From positions 2,367,001 to 2,431,000 of the forward strand of contig NC_079888.1 of NCBI RefSeq assembly GCF_029227915.1: a DNA stretch of 64,000 nucleotides, in the 5' to 3' direction. This stretch comes from Hydractinia symbiolongicarpus. Lineage: Eukaryota > Cnidaria > Hydrozoa > Anthoathecata > Hydractiniidae. Under the pieces are notes generated by a model, which was not told where the DNA came from, ran no database searches, and saw nothing but the letters and a program-made list of their open reading frames with translations. The first letter of the stretch is position 1. The number at the start of each line of letters is the position of its first letter. Below, in pieces: positions 1 to 11,890 of the stretch. The position numbers and the translations under genes were made by a program.

Positions 1-390
1 GTTTCGGTTACTCGTGCCGGAAATAAAACTCACGTCGGCGTCTGTTGTTTATCCAGAGCAAATAGTCTTCAAGATATTTGTTTGAAAACATGCTAAAGGA
101 AAGACCGAAGTCCGCGCTTAAACTCAACAAATTGTAAAATTTTCAAAGTCATACTGCAAATAAATAACCTGCTACAACAGAGTTTCTACTTACGCTATAT
201 CTGATCTTTGTTGGGTTCGCATGTGAGGTTCGAAAGAGCTTGGAGGTAAGAAGCGTTTGACTGTAACAATAATGCCACAAAAACAGGACTTTCCGAAGCT
301 AAAACGAGTTAGAAATTCACACGCATACTTATTTACCGGTGCTGAATTTGGTGCAAAAAAAAGAATCGTAAACCAAAAGTTTTAAACTAC

Positions 391-1061
391 ATGAAAGTCA
401 AGAAATGTCTATTAATCCTATTTTGCCACATAAAATTGCATATCAGCATCGGCGTTGTTTCGGGCATGTGTAACAGACCTCTCATACTAAAGCAACCGAG
501 CTTAATATTTCCAAGTTGCGTACTTCATTTTTGGTGTGTGCTTGTTATGAATTCCAAATGTGATTAAATTCCGTGCTGTAACTATATTGGTTTTTAGTTG
601 ACGGAAGAATTCAAGTTAAAATGTTCACGGGTGTATCATCTCTTGATTCATTAACATCCAACTATAATTTTCCGAACAATCCTTCCTACGGAATTGCATG
701 GTTTAATCAATTTCGCGCAGTATCATATTATCACGAGGCTAATTACTTCGGGCGCCAATTTCAAACCATATTTGTACCTCCAACAACAGGAACTTATATA
801 TTTTACATGGAAGTTAACGACCAAGGAAAGTTATACATAACGCACCCTAACTCTTCACCAGAACTGCTGATAACAATCACTGGCTATACTACATCAGTGC
901 GCAAAACATCTCCTCAATTTTTAAATGCTTTTGAGAGGTATGACATTGAAGTTTTATTTTATGATGAAATATCGACAGATAAACTTATAGTTGGAGTTGA
1001 ATTTCCTAACGGTGATGTTGAATATCCATTAACGGAGAAATACTTGTTACCTCCAAATTAA
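391..1061 (+). CDS. Secreted single PA14-domain protein, two exons
   Basis: Proposed join(391..469, 598..1061), 180 aa. Exon 1 encodes a signal peptide (MKVKKCLLILF then a hydrophobic stretch) and ends in phase 1 at a GTAACA donor. Exon 2 follows a pyrimidine-rich TTTTTAG acceptor and restores the frame as GMFDGRIQVKMFTG. The mature part reads as one PA14-like beta-barrel: the FTGVSSLDSL start, NYFGRQFQTIFVPP, then TGTYIFYMEVNDQGKLYI, and a closing YDIEVLFYDE..LIVGVEFPNG with YLLPP at the end. These match PA14 repeats of fibrocystin-L-like and carbohydrate-binding proteins. A lone secreted PA14 domain suggests extracellular glycan or adhesion binding, but the ligand is unknown. The splice is inferred from phase and consensus; exon 2 as coding is much surer than exon 1. 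Confidence 0.72.
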
Positions 1062-2498
1062 CAGTTGACTCTTTGGACAATTTTTTTGATTAATCAAGAC
1101 AAAGGAGATGTTATATCTTTAAAAACTATGTGACACACGTGTTGAAATTATTGAATAAGATTGTGCAAAGGATGGAAAGAATCCACGACGTACTTTACAT
1201 CAAATATACATATAAAAAAATAATGCAAAAAAAAAACAATGCAAAAAAATTAGCACAAACGTTAACGGCGGAGTTAAACTTGTGCAATACTAATAAAAAT
1301 ATTTAAGTTTTCAAAAATTATTTTCTGTATCATAGTTAAAATTATTCTTACGATGTTAATAAAATAGCAGGGTAAAAAAATTTTCCCTTCATTCGATATT
1401 TACATTTTTTTTTTTTTTTGAGTTTAATTTAAAACACGCAAAATGAGATATTTTGCTTCAATATTTTTGCACTATTGCGTAAGTGTAACTCGGCCTTAAA
1501 TCTGACTTATTTATTAGTTACACATTTTTTATTATTTATTTCTTATTTTAATTTCTTTTTAAGGGACAGCAAATTTAACATACAAACTTTGTCAAAATAT
1601 GTTGAGAATCACTTGAATCTAAACTCATGTGTTAACTGCTGCTAACTTCAGCATGCGTATATTTTATTTAATTATGGGGTCATTAGCGACGCTGACGTAC
1701 ATTTGCCAGTGATGCAGACATGTTAGAAAATTTTACCAGCAGGTTTTTAAGTCTGTCAATGTACGTGTGTTCAAATTTAATATGTTGCGGCTGCTGAGTA
1801 TTACGAGGTTGACGCTAATATCCATGAAACTGGTGTTGTCTTTGTACCTAAAATTATTTTTAAGGATGTACCTAAGATTTGGTGTAATATTATAACTAAG
1901 ATTTTATTTAACATTGTACCTCATGTCTACCAAATTATTTGATAATTGGTACATTTTACTTTGGAATAGGTATACATTGTTATTTTCAATAAGGGCATAA
2001 CTACCTTTTAACAGATATCCTTACCACAGGTTAATCTCTGACTTTATAGAATGTTCCATTTTCTCCGCCAAATAATTACTTTGCGCACTAAACAACGGAA
2101 AGAGTTTGTGTGTAAGCAGGTATTATAAATAATATACAATAATTCTTCTTGTATTTTTTGTGTTTTCGTTACCCACTGTCTCATTAAGTCGCTTAAAAAA
2201 CTTTGATAAAAACTAACTGCGGCACGCGCAACTAACTTTTATCATACCTTGCATATTGCTACACTATGCTTGCTCTACAACGTTTCATCAGCATTCACAA
2301 GTTAGGTATTTCTTCACCTACTTATCGGGAATACAATAAATAAAAACCTCAATTTGCACTAATTCATGTGCCGCTTGACAGATGGAAAGAAGGACATATG
2401 TTCTCACACATGTATATGTGTTTTTCTTAAATCGATGAAGTATAGAGGCTGTAAATCATTTTTAGTGTTCCAGTCACTAAAGAAAGATATTCTCTTTA
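1062..2498. other. AT-rich intergenic DNA, nothing recognised
   Basis: No ORF with family resemblance and no RNA gene seen. Contains short A and T runs only. The next item is a repeat copy at about 2499. Confidence 0.5.
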
Positions 2499-2612
2499 AT
2501 AATAGCCGTCGTCTGTCTGTCAGCGAAAGACGCTTCCTGTTACAAAAACTCGAAATGCTATATATAATGGACGGGCGACCCCGTGGATTCTTCCACGGGT
2601 AGACGACAACAA
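2499..2612 (+). mobile_element. Short dispersed repeat, Helitron-end-like (copy R1)
   Basis: Starts near AATAGCCGTCGTCTGTCTGT and ends with a hairpin (CCGTGGA / TCCACGG) followed by GTAGACGAC. The same core (GACGGGCGA..CCGTGGATTNTTCCACGGG) recurs at 6725-6870, 19060-19172 and 34155-34292. This copy is diverged and lacks a clean CTAG end. Confidence 0.55.
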
Positions 2613-3120
2613 CACAGACAAAAAAGATGTTAACAACAAGACATGCGTGTTTATAATTGAAGTGTAACCAAGAAAACTCGATGGTACTGGACATAAGTAT
2701 AGTAGCGTGTAGACTGTTATCCGACGTAACTTCGTTTGAATCATCGAATCATCGGATGTATATATGCGTCATCCAATTTTCCGAATTAGTTTTGTTTTTA
2801 CAACAAGTGTGATCAGAATGAGAAAGGTTCTGTGCGTCTAATAATGACTGCTAGTAAAACGGACACCTTTTTCTGCTGACTACCAAATTGTGTATTGACA
2901 CTTCTCACCTAAAAACATCACTTATTGGTTAAAATATATAAAAAATAACACAACCTCGCAGCACTTCCTGTTCTTTTTCTGAAATGTATAAAAAACTGCA
3001 AAGGCCATCATAATAATTTATCACATAGAGAACCTTTGGTTTTAACTTTACTTGGACTTCAACGCATTGTACCTCGATAAAGTAAGTTTATACACAAGCA
3101 CATGCCCCTCCTCTTAACGC

Positions 3121-4495
3121 CTCTTTAAACAGTGCTAATCTAATGACCTCTGCAAGTGGTCATAACATGGTTGGTAGTTCTCACCATAATAAAAAAATTG
3201 CAACATTATCGAACCAAGTCAAGCCAGGGTAAACACTGGTATAGGAATGGGAAGTTCTGGTCCGGTGGATGTGCCAAAAAGTTCTTTTGGCAGTCAAAAC
3301 AGTCAGACAACGTCAATTACTTAAAAAAATAGTCGGTCCTTGTTGGTAAGTTCTGGAATCCACAGTCACAGTCAAAATTCTTAAAGCTCGTTCTCTCAAA
3401 GCAACAGTTATCACGTAAGTGTTAATTTATTATTGTGGTAGCAGCAAGGACTAGTGCTAACTACAGCTTAGTTATTCGCTTACTCGACTACTAATATTTT
3501 TTCATGATGTATTTGCTAGTATATTTTTTCCGGTTTCTAGAATTCAAGTGGCAACCTTGTCCAGTTGAATGGACAGCAATCATCAAATGTCCAGCAGCCA
3601 ACTTATGTATTACCACAAGCTCCCAATGATGGACAATCTGGAAAGTTTAATTCGGCGTAAAGTCGGATATACAATCTAGGTTTTTTTGCAAAATGTGAAG
3701 GGATGTTAATGAAGATTCCATAAAAATGGTGAATATTTCAATGTTAGCTTACCTGATGCAGGCTTCGCATAAAAAAGAAAAAAAAAAAGAAATATGATAT
3801 TATTCTACGAAAGTCGCAAAAATTGAAAAAGTAATCAATATGTGTGTGTCAATTATTTTACTTGGTACACTGTCACAAGTGTTTCTGGTAATGCTGACAC
3901 CAGGTATGGCAGGAAAAGATCCCTAACGACAACCTTACATTATGCCAGTTAAAATCGATAGGTCAGAGTTAAGCAATAATACGTTGGTACGGGATAGTGT
4001 AAATATTCAATAAGCAGTTATGGGAGGCAGTGAAATCAATTCAGATGGCAAGCAAATATCAACCAAAAGTGGTCAGCAGGTTCTTATCTTCGCTGTGTCT
4101 GTAGCAAACTATTTAGTTTGTTTCTTAGGAAAAATTGTCTAGTTCAGCACTTTTTAACTTTTTTGTCTTATGCATGTTTTAGGTAGTTTTAAGCTTACAA
4201 GGTTAACAAGGTCTCATTCTATCCTCGTCTAACAATGGACAACAAAACATGGTTACCTACAACCTCAGGGTGGAATTGATGTACCTGTATCAAATATGGA
4301 ACAAGGTTAAGTCATCGTGGCATCTAGTGATCTTCAGGGCAATAATGCTGCAAAATGTTCCAGGTTTGTCAGGAACCATCAAAAGAAGTGGCAAGGACTT
4401 CTGTATTCAGAAATCAAAAAGTAAGAGAATGCTTCATTTCTATTTTTTAAAATTTTGGGAATCAATTTTCAAACTTAATCAATATTTGTAGTGAA
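3121..4495 (+). pseudogene. Ser/Gln/Asn/Gly-rich exon remnants
   Basis: Several short plus-strand stretches encode similar low-complexity sequence. About 3241 reads GIGMGSSGPVDVPKSSFGSQ. About 3350-3413 reads SSGIHSHSQNS, then a stop, then SSFSQSNSYH, ending at a GTAAGT donor. 3541-3660 follows a TTTCTAG acceptor and reads NSSGNLVQLNGQQSSN..., ending in TAA. 4021-4080 reads MGGSEINSDGKQISTKSGQQ. In-frame stops and frame changes between them argue for a decayed or very fast-evolving gene. No family is recognised. The exon at 3541-3660 is the best supported. Confidence 0.28.
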
Positions 4496-4499
4496 CATT

Positions 4500-5596
4500 T
4501 TCAATGCCTAATTTGACAAATTTGTTAAGGCTTATTATCTAAGAACAAACAATCTCTTTAAAATTTCACCACCACCCTTATGCGCCACTTAGCATTAATA
4601 GAACCTTTTTCTTAGGGGTTCCTTCTAATCGTAATGTTGGTTTCACGACAGCTTAGACGACTTAGTACAGATCCCCGCAGTTGTGATCAATGCAAACGAT
4701 GTGTTAAGTACCCCTCTGATTTGAAGAAGCGTTTACAGATAAATACAGGTCAGTTTGTATTACTCGATGCGTTTAGGCGACCTGTTATATTTTCTATTAC
4801 GTCCTGCTTTTTATTTTTATTTCGATTGTCTATGTTTTAGATATAAAGAAATTCGCATGTGATAGTGTCCGCGCACGTTCCGTCGTTTGCATCAGTTGAA
4901 TGTTCGTCGAAGAATACATTCAGAGGAAAAGCCATAAAGCCAGGATTATATCCAATAGTTATCACATCACCAAAACAGCATGCAATTATTATCATAAATG
5001 TAAAAAAACAATGGTCCAATAAACTAATTAAAACTTTATTAGGTGTAGCTCGCTTAACATATCATGTTTATAATTAATAACACCACACTTAAAGGTTTTC
5101 ACAGCCTTGTATCCATACTATAGAAATGATAAAATTACATTCTAGATTTTCTATACGTTCTTCTGGCAACATGTGCACAAGGTTTAGTTTAATCATGTCC
5201 ATGATTAAATTACATATATTTAGATCAACGTTCTATCTCTGCATCCAAAAAACTATGGATGGTAGGTTTAAGTTACTGTATTTTGACAATATTGGAGATT
5301 GCATTGAATTTGTATTAACCCATAGATGGCAAAGGTTTTATGAAAATTATACTTTGCCAACAATCCGTCCGTCATTGAAATAGATTTCATTCCCCTGTTT
5401 AATATTGACAGAGTTGGGCACTGACAGAAAGAAAACTTAATTCTTTCTTATGTGGGTCTCTAAGTTTGAGATCTCGAATTTGAGTGGTCAATGAATATGA
5501 TCAATAAATTGCATGTCCGTATTTCGGGCTAGTCCTTCAGGAAATAAACATTAAGAAGAAAAATCTCACACAAATTTTTTTATTTTATTTTATTTC
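4500..5596. other. No clear gene
   Basis: Short ORFs here have no recognisable domain. A Cys-bearing segment near 4670-4730 (CDQCKRCVK) and one near 4850-4890 could be exon debris, but no consistent splice model was found. Confidence 0.4.
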
Positions 5597-6398
5597 TCAA
5601 TGTGATTTACAGTAACAGTTTAAAATCACCAAGAAATAAATAATTGGATTCACATTACTGTTCATCAGAAAGAGAGGCATTATGGTAATGTAGCTGATGG
5701 TGTGTAGGCGCTATCCGATGTTGATGTTCCAACAAGCGTAAAAACTATTGGTATCATTATAGGAAACACATTAGGCGCAAAGCAAACTAATAAAGTTATC
5801 ACTGTTCTGGCAGCCCGTATACTTGCTTAACTGGCATTTTTTGCAAGTTCTTTCGAACGTTTATGATCACATTTTCGTTTACATAGACCTACAAGAATCA
5901 TAACATAACAGAATAGGATTACCAGGAACACAAATAAAGCTGAAAATACCACGCTCACGGAATACATAATTTCTGATTGGTTTAATAATCTTAAACACGG
6001 GATGCAGACTGCAGCAAACCAGCAAGAAAACAATAGAATGCACGCTTTTCGTATTGTTGGATTGTAATGTTTTAAATTTGTTAAATGAAGATGTCAAATG
6101 TAGCTGATTATACCAAGTGTGAACGCAAAAGCTGCGATGAGAACGGCCGGAAGAAATTGACGAACTGCGTCAACCTGACAACTGGTAATCAATCTCTGAT
6201 TTAACAACTGAAGCGCGAAAAATGGTGATAATACGAAGGATGCTAGAAAATCAAAAAATGACGAAGACAGTAGGTTGCGTATTTCATGATAAAGGTTCTC
6301 CTGTGTTATTATGTTATTAACAGGATAATATTTTCCAATGTTCCTATGATTGAAAAGCAAATGAATACCGCGTCAAATCCATATTTCCTTTCTGTCAT
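5597..6398 (-). pseudogene. Class A (rhodopsin-like) GPCR pseudogene
   Basis: Read on the minus strand, the seven-helix plan is visible but broken into several frames. TM1: VFICFSIIGTLENIILLIT, with the conserved Asn. TM2: FFDFLASFVLSPFFALQLL. A Cys before TM3 (TSCQVDAVRQFLPA) and a TM3 ending in ISYI follow. A TGA then stands where the DRY motif should be, continuing as HLHLTNLKHYNP, the typical second intracellular loop. TM4: LLFSCWFAAVCIP. TM5: FLVILFCYVMILVGLCKRKC. A TAA in loop 3 precedes TM6 (RAARTVITLLVCFAPNVFPI). After a frame change TM7 contains NSNVNPIIY, the NPxxY motif. Intronless, about 800 bp. Damage seen: frameshift after TM1, TGA at the DRY site, TAA in loop 3, frameshift before TM7. 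The ligand class cannot be told. Confidence 0.82.
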
Positions 6399-6724
6399 TG
6401 GCAAATTATTGAGCGTCTTGCTACAATACATTTTCAGTTGGAGCTATATCTCTTAACTTTCTGCGCAAACTGATCCAAATGTTAAAATATTTTATCCTGA
6501 AGCAATTTTAATGCTCTAGAATTTTTGTGCAAGAAAACCTGATTCTTTATCGAGTTTTGTCGAGGGGGCGTTCAATAATAACGCTGCTGTTTTGTATAAA
6601 CGCAAATAAATTTGTGCGACAAAAGTAATAAATAATTCAACATCTTGTTCCGCGTTTTACTAATTTGTTGACTTGAAATATTCCTTTTTAAAAAAGGCTG
6701 TAGTCCTTTCAAGATTTTTTTTAA

Positions 6725-6870
6725 CTAGTCGTTAGGCCGTGAAAAAATCCACGGGTTCGCCCGTCCTTTTTATATTGCATTGCGTGCTACTCGCTACATG
6801 CACAGCTAAGCTACTATTTTGCATGACAGACAGACGGAGGAACAGACGTATACGGGTATTATAATATAGA
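6725..6870 (-). mobile_element. Non-autonomous Helitron-like element (copy R2, full length)
   Basis: On the minus strand it begins TCTATATTATAATACCCG and ends with a hairpin (CCGTG..CACGG region), CTAACGA and CTAG, followed by T. A TC start, a 3' hairpin and a CTRR end inserted before T are Helitron hallmarks. It is 146 bp with no coding capacity and shares both ends with the copy at 34155. Confidence 0.6.
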
Positions 6871-8197
6871 TTAACATATCTACTTTTTCTGCGTTGAATT
6901 TTTTCAAATCAAGATTTTCTTCTCCAGATATTAAATTTTACGTTGTTGTTTTGTGTATTCCGTGTTTGATAAAGTATATACAGTTTAATTGCACAAACCG
7001 CAGCATTTCGTGCATTTTTAACACGAAGCTAACACTGATACAACAAACCTCTTTACATTTTATTTAAGGGCACAATGAATCGGTTCCAGCAACCAGTTTC
7101 AACACAGAGCCTATCCTTGAATTGCTGTGATATTTCAAGCCAATCTTCCGGTGATCTAGGTACACAAAGAGATAGATAAATTGCTTCACGAAACGAGTCG
7201 ACTCACACAGGTTCTGTCCATCCTGAATGATAATTTCAGTGTTTGCTGTGTTTCTCCAGTTGCTAAAAATCTTAAAGTTAAAACAAGACTTTTCTTAGCC
7301 GGGATACTTTTTGGAAGATCGGTGTTTTATTTTGCAATCCATCCTTCTACTAAACTTAATAAATGTTGGAATCTGTCTGGACTCATTCTTAAGTACCGAT
7401 AATGATAAGTACCGATAATCTCTATCATCTTTTAAGTCTTGTATAGAGTATTAAAAACACGGTGTGTCTGGCGTTGTTGATAGATTTTCCTGATCCACAA
7501 TATTCTTTTTTTATTTTTTAACATTTTTTTTATTCTGACCTTTATATCAATGGTAAAAATATAAAAACAAATCTTCGACTTCTTCCAATTCCAATTCATT
7601 ATTATTCATGTTGCAACTTTATTTTTTTCTCTTTGCTTTTTGTGATTAAAAAGATAATGTCCCCACCGTAAACGCACTTAATCGCAAATCATGCGCACTA
7701 AGATATACGCTCTTATACGCACTTAAACGCCCAGTGAGTACCGAGCTTAAGAGTTTCTTTTTAGGGTAGTTGAGCTTATTTTTGCGGTATTGAACCGAAA
7801 AGCCTATCCTTGGTCAATACTTGCCATACGTTTTATTGACCTCTCTATAGCACATCATATGCAATGGATTGAGAAATTTTATTTTTTGACATTCTACTTG
7901 AGACGCTAGTTTAAGATTATCGTATTTTTTGTAGAGATAAGAAAAAAAACATTTACTTCATAAAAAGGCAAGCATTATCTAAAATTTAGACCAAGTTGAC
8001 GAAAACAGCCTCAAAGTTGGACAGCTTAAGATTAAGAAAATGTAGTAGAACTAAAAGATATCCTAATTGTGTTTACAAATTGACGTAATGTGGTGATGAC
8101 AGAGCATCTCATATCCTCAAGTAAGGCACATTTTTTCAATCACAAATAAATTTGCTATGTGCAGTTGTTGTTTTTTCATCCATTAACGGTTCATGAC
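6871..8197. other. AT-rich intergenic DNA, nothing recognised
   Basis: Only short ORFs without family resemblance. Runs of A and T and a few short repeats such as the doubled AATGATAAGTACCGAT near 7400. Confidence 0.45.
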
Positions 8198-8205
8198 TAT
8201 ATAAT
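8198..8205 (+). promoter_or_regulatory. TATA-box-like TATATAAT
   Basis: Lies 66 bp upstream of the proposed signal-peptide ATG at 8271. Position suits a core promoter for that gene; sequence match only. Confidence 0.35.
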
Positions 8206-8270
8206 ATCCGACAGCTTTCATAAGAAGCGTGAGACCAAAGCAGTAAGGAGGAAACTCAAATAAAAGTACC

Positions 8271-8770
8271 ATGTGTTATTCAAAATGTTTTATTCTACTC
8301 AACTTGACATACTGGCTGGTAGCAAGGTACGTGTTTATATATAGCATAAATTTTCTAAGATAAAACTGAGAAATTTTAAATTCTTGTTATAGAAGGTAGG
8401 ATATGTCTCAAACCTATTTGTAGCATTTGTATTTATTTTAGGGATCAGACCAAATAAAGTTGTATTGAACAAGCTTTAAAGTTTAGAAATTCATTGCAGT
8501 TATTTGCAAAACAATTGATGATATGGACGTCGCATTGAAACCACTGAATAAAAACAACCGGTAAGACTTGTCGAAAAGTTCAGTATATTCGTGAAAATAC
8601 CAAATGAAAATTCTACATTTTCCTTTACCAAATCGGGTAGAGAAAAGCTTCAAGCTGCACTTCAAAGGTACATGTTAAGTCTAAATGATAAATCGATTCC
8701 ACTTGTCACCAGACAATTCGTAAAACACATGGGGACAAAAAGAATAATGGAAGAGTATTTATCTCTTTGA
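8271..8770 (+). CDS. Possible small secreted protein, two exons
   Basis: Proposed join(8271..8326, 8584..8770), 80 aa. Exon 1 encodes MCYSKCFILLNLTYWLVA, a good signal peptide, and ends at a GTACGT donor in phase 2. Using the AG at 8582-8583, exon 2 is open in the matching phase and runs IFVKIPNENSTFSFTKSGREKLQ... to KRIMEEYLSL and TGA. No family is recognised. The acceptor has a poor pyrimidine tract, and other acceptors between give early stops, so the join is tentative. Exon 1 could instead belong to a different or decayed gene. Confidence 0.32.
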
Positions 8771-9784
8771 AGAGAGGTAAAACAACCATTGGTTTTGACA
8801 TTGTCTCCTTTGCATTAGTCTTTGCAAAAAGAGCAAAGAAATAATTGATGAGGCGATCATCAACAGGACATTTAACCTAAGTAAAAAAATGTAGTCAGAA
8901 TATTAATCAATGCATTAAAAGAGAACAGAAACAATAAGTAATAACCAGAAACGGGAGAAAGACACAACCACACCCTGCTCAAGTAAAGTTGGTGCACTCA
9001 ACTGTCAAAATACCGAGACCTCCACCTATGCTAAAGAAAGACTGAAAAATGCAAGAACAGGCAAAGACTGTCCTAAAGCTGATTGATCTTTGCGTTTAGA
9101 GCTTGACAGCAAATATTAGATGAGGTACCTGTGTACCAAAGCTTCGTGTTAGCATTTTTATATTAGCAATAACCTAATATTTGAAACATTATATGTGTAT
9201 TTGTTTAATGTTATCTTGTTTTACTTTTAACATTTGAAAAGGACATGTACCTATCATATCAGGATGGCTGTATCTTAAACACGAGCGAATTTTTTGTTAA
9301 ATAAAAAGAATATGTTTTAAGTTTCCTCAGGTTTCTATTTTGTAACTTAGGCATGTAATGAAGCCAACGGGTAGTCAAATTGGTTAAAAAATTCGATAAT
9401 AGTTTTAGTTGAAGCGGTTTTGTCAAGACCTGGGACAACAGGTACAATCAAAAGATACAATCTTTGCAAATCTCCCTCCTGTTAAATTGAATTTGTCTGG
9501 ACTGGCAACATTTGCATCTATATTACATCAAGAGTTAATAATAACTAAAGAAATTTAAGATCTGACATTTATCGACAATAGCCGTTGTCTTCCCGCCGGC
9601 CAAGCCAGCCGCATATAAAAAATGCTATATAGTTTGATGGATGGATTTCGCTATGGCGGGTGTCTTTTAAGACAAAATGGAATAAGAATGTACATTCTAC
9701 GCGTCGATAAGGGCTAAAAAAAGATCAACGCTAGTATTTAATTTTTTTTACATTTTAGTTGTGTTTATAAGTAGCTTTCGATTT
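8771..9784. other. Intergenic, with a fragment of the dispersed repeat near 9578-9636
   Basis: A short open stretch after 8770 (RGKTTIGFDIVSFALVFAKRAKK) might be frameshifted coding debris. 9578-9636 resembles the start of the R-family repeat (AATAGCCGTTGTCT). Nothing else recognised. Confidence 0.35.
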
Positions 9785-11432
9785 TAGTCACTAAAGAGTG
9801 TGTTTGAGCATACTAAACAACAATAAGTTATGTTAAAATAGATATTTTGTAATCGATCTAGGGTCTAACAAATTCTAATGTTTATATCTTTGATACTTTT
9901 CTAGCTGTTGTTTCTTGTACCAAGCAGTCGCGTTGGACATCACTGATGTATCTATGTGAAATAAAAATTATTCGAATAGGATAAGCGCGAATTAACTGAG
10001 CGAAAAGAAAAGAAACGCATGCAGAAGTGACCGAAATAAAATAGATAAAAAAAGGAAATAAACAAAAAATAAAAGAAAACAAAATAAGAACAGAAACAGA
10101 TTAATTGCGTTACCCTTTAAGATGAGAGGGCACGAATGGCCTGATTATTCAAGTCTAGATATTTTTTACGAAGTTCGTATAACTTATGTACCAGTCCATT
10201 TATTTTCTAAAAAAAAGCATTAAATGTTTATTAAAAGATAACAAAATAACCAAATATGTGCAGAATCAATGTATTTTTACTACATATTTTTATTCTACTT
10301 AAGTTCTTGCAAAAACGGCAGCTGCCGTTTAACTTGGTCATGTCAACAATTGAACTTATCTTCACTTAAGCTTTTCTAGGATCTACCAAAATGTTCCTTA
10401 CAAATACCTCATAAATACGCCGGGTATTTTGATTACCGTTTAACTCACATTTCTCTAACTGGAACTATATTTGCATGGATCACATTGCTGCACTTATTTC
10501 TTAGATAACGCACGAATGCTACAAGGAAGACAAAATAAATGAACGAAATGGCAAAATGTACTGCTTTAAAACACATCTTATATTCATCATATTTACTTAC
10601 CTTGAAATCACAAGCACCTCTTCTTCCCTTCTCACCTTTGAAACCACTAAAACCTGGTATTCCATCAAATCCAGTTTTACCAGGTGGACCTCTTAGACCA
10701 ATCTCTCCCGGTGGCCTTCTTATTCCATTGTCACCTGCATCTCCTCGCATTCCCTATATAACAAACGAAATGAATATTAGAATTAACGATTTAAACTAAT
10801 CACAATATTCCGCGATTCACGAGTCGACTTATTGATTTTGATTTAGCAACTTTTCCAACACAACGTCTTCTGAAAGCAGGTTAAAGTCGCAGGTGCTAAA
10901 ATTATATTTGTCAGGTTTTCTGAGAAAAAAGTCAGAAACAAACAAAACAAAACAAAACGCATTTCGCCTTTTGTGCGAATTTCTGTTTTTTCCGTAAACT
11001 TTGGCGCTCACATTTCACAAAATTTTTTCTCTACGGCACTTGTTGATACAATTTGTTGTAAAATTTTATTTTTCGTCATTTTTTTCTTTCTCTTGTTACT
11101 TATTTTTCTTGTCATTTCATATGTTCCTTAACAATTTATAGGAAGTATTTAATCGAAACTTAATATTTTATTTGCGCTCGATATTTTAGTGTCGCCATTG
11201 TGCTTACCGTTTCACCGTGTCTTCCTGGGTATCCCTTTTGACCAGTTATGCCTTTTTCTCCAGGACTCCCTGTATCTCCTTTTACACCGCGATGTCCAGG
11301 CTCTCCCTTAGGACCTTCCAATCTACGCGGAGCTTTTACGATATACGTCTAAACAAATTTTTGGAAAATTGAAAGAGAAAAGTTGTGAAGTCTGTGGAGA
11401 CCTGAAATGTTGATTTAATACTACTTTATTCG

Positions 11433-11537
11433 GAGAAACTTTCGCAAGAGAAACTTTCGCAAGAGAAACTTTCGCAAGAGAAACTTTCGCAATAGAAACT
11501 TTCGCAAGAGAAACTTTCGCAAGAGAAACTTTCGCGA
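11433..11537. repeat. 15-bp minisatellite, seven units
   Basis: Seven near-identical copies of GAGAAACTTTCGCAA in the intron of copy A. The matching intron of copy B (about 15215-15265) holds only about three, with changes. Related AAACTTTCGCGAA motifs are scattered over 11550-12420 and 15290-15900. Confidence 0.9.
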
Positions 11538-11631
11538 GTACAAAAACTCGCGAAATTTTTGGATAAATTTTCGCAAATCTACAAATTAAAAAATTTCCGC
11601 GAGATAAACTTTTGCGAAATCTGAAATTGGA

Positions 11632-11890
11632 AAGTTTTAGCGAGAATTGATGTGTGAAATAAATAATATAATTTGAAGTTTGCCATTAACTAAATTCCTT
11701 CTGCAGCTAGGTCTCACTTTGAGCCTTGTTTTCCTTGAACTCTTCTCATAGTTTGTCATTCTTTCCAAATCCTTTTGCTTGCTGAAGTACTGAAGAACAC
11801 GAAAACAAAAAAATAATTTTGTCAATGAAAACATTGTAAAAGTTGACTTACTTCTGCATTCCCTTGAGCTGCTAACAAGTTTTAGCGAGA
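11632..11890 (-). mobile_element. 245-bp insertion carrying displaced exons 1 (partial) and 2
   Basis: The insertion contains a copy of exon 2 (11718..11789, YFSKQKDLERMTNYEKSSRK..) and the 3' part of the signal-peptide exon (11852..11878, LLAAQGNAE), with the intron between. It is bounded by a 14-bp direct repeat AAGTTTTAGCGAGA at 11632-11645 and 11877-11890. Copy B has this 14-mer once (about 15364-15377) and no insert. The flanking repeats look like a target-site duplication or a microhomology-mediated insertion. Confidence 0.82.

Noticed and set aside
2366-2744. Three overlapping ORFs on both strands
   Set aside because: They lie over the dispersed repeat at 2499-2612 and show no domain.
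11430-11540. CRISPR-like direct repeats
   Set aside because: The 15-bp units are contiguous with no spacers and lie in an intron of a eukaryotic gene.
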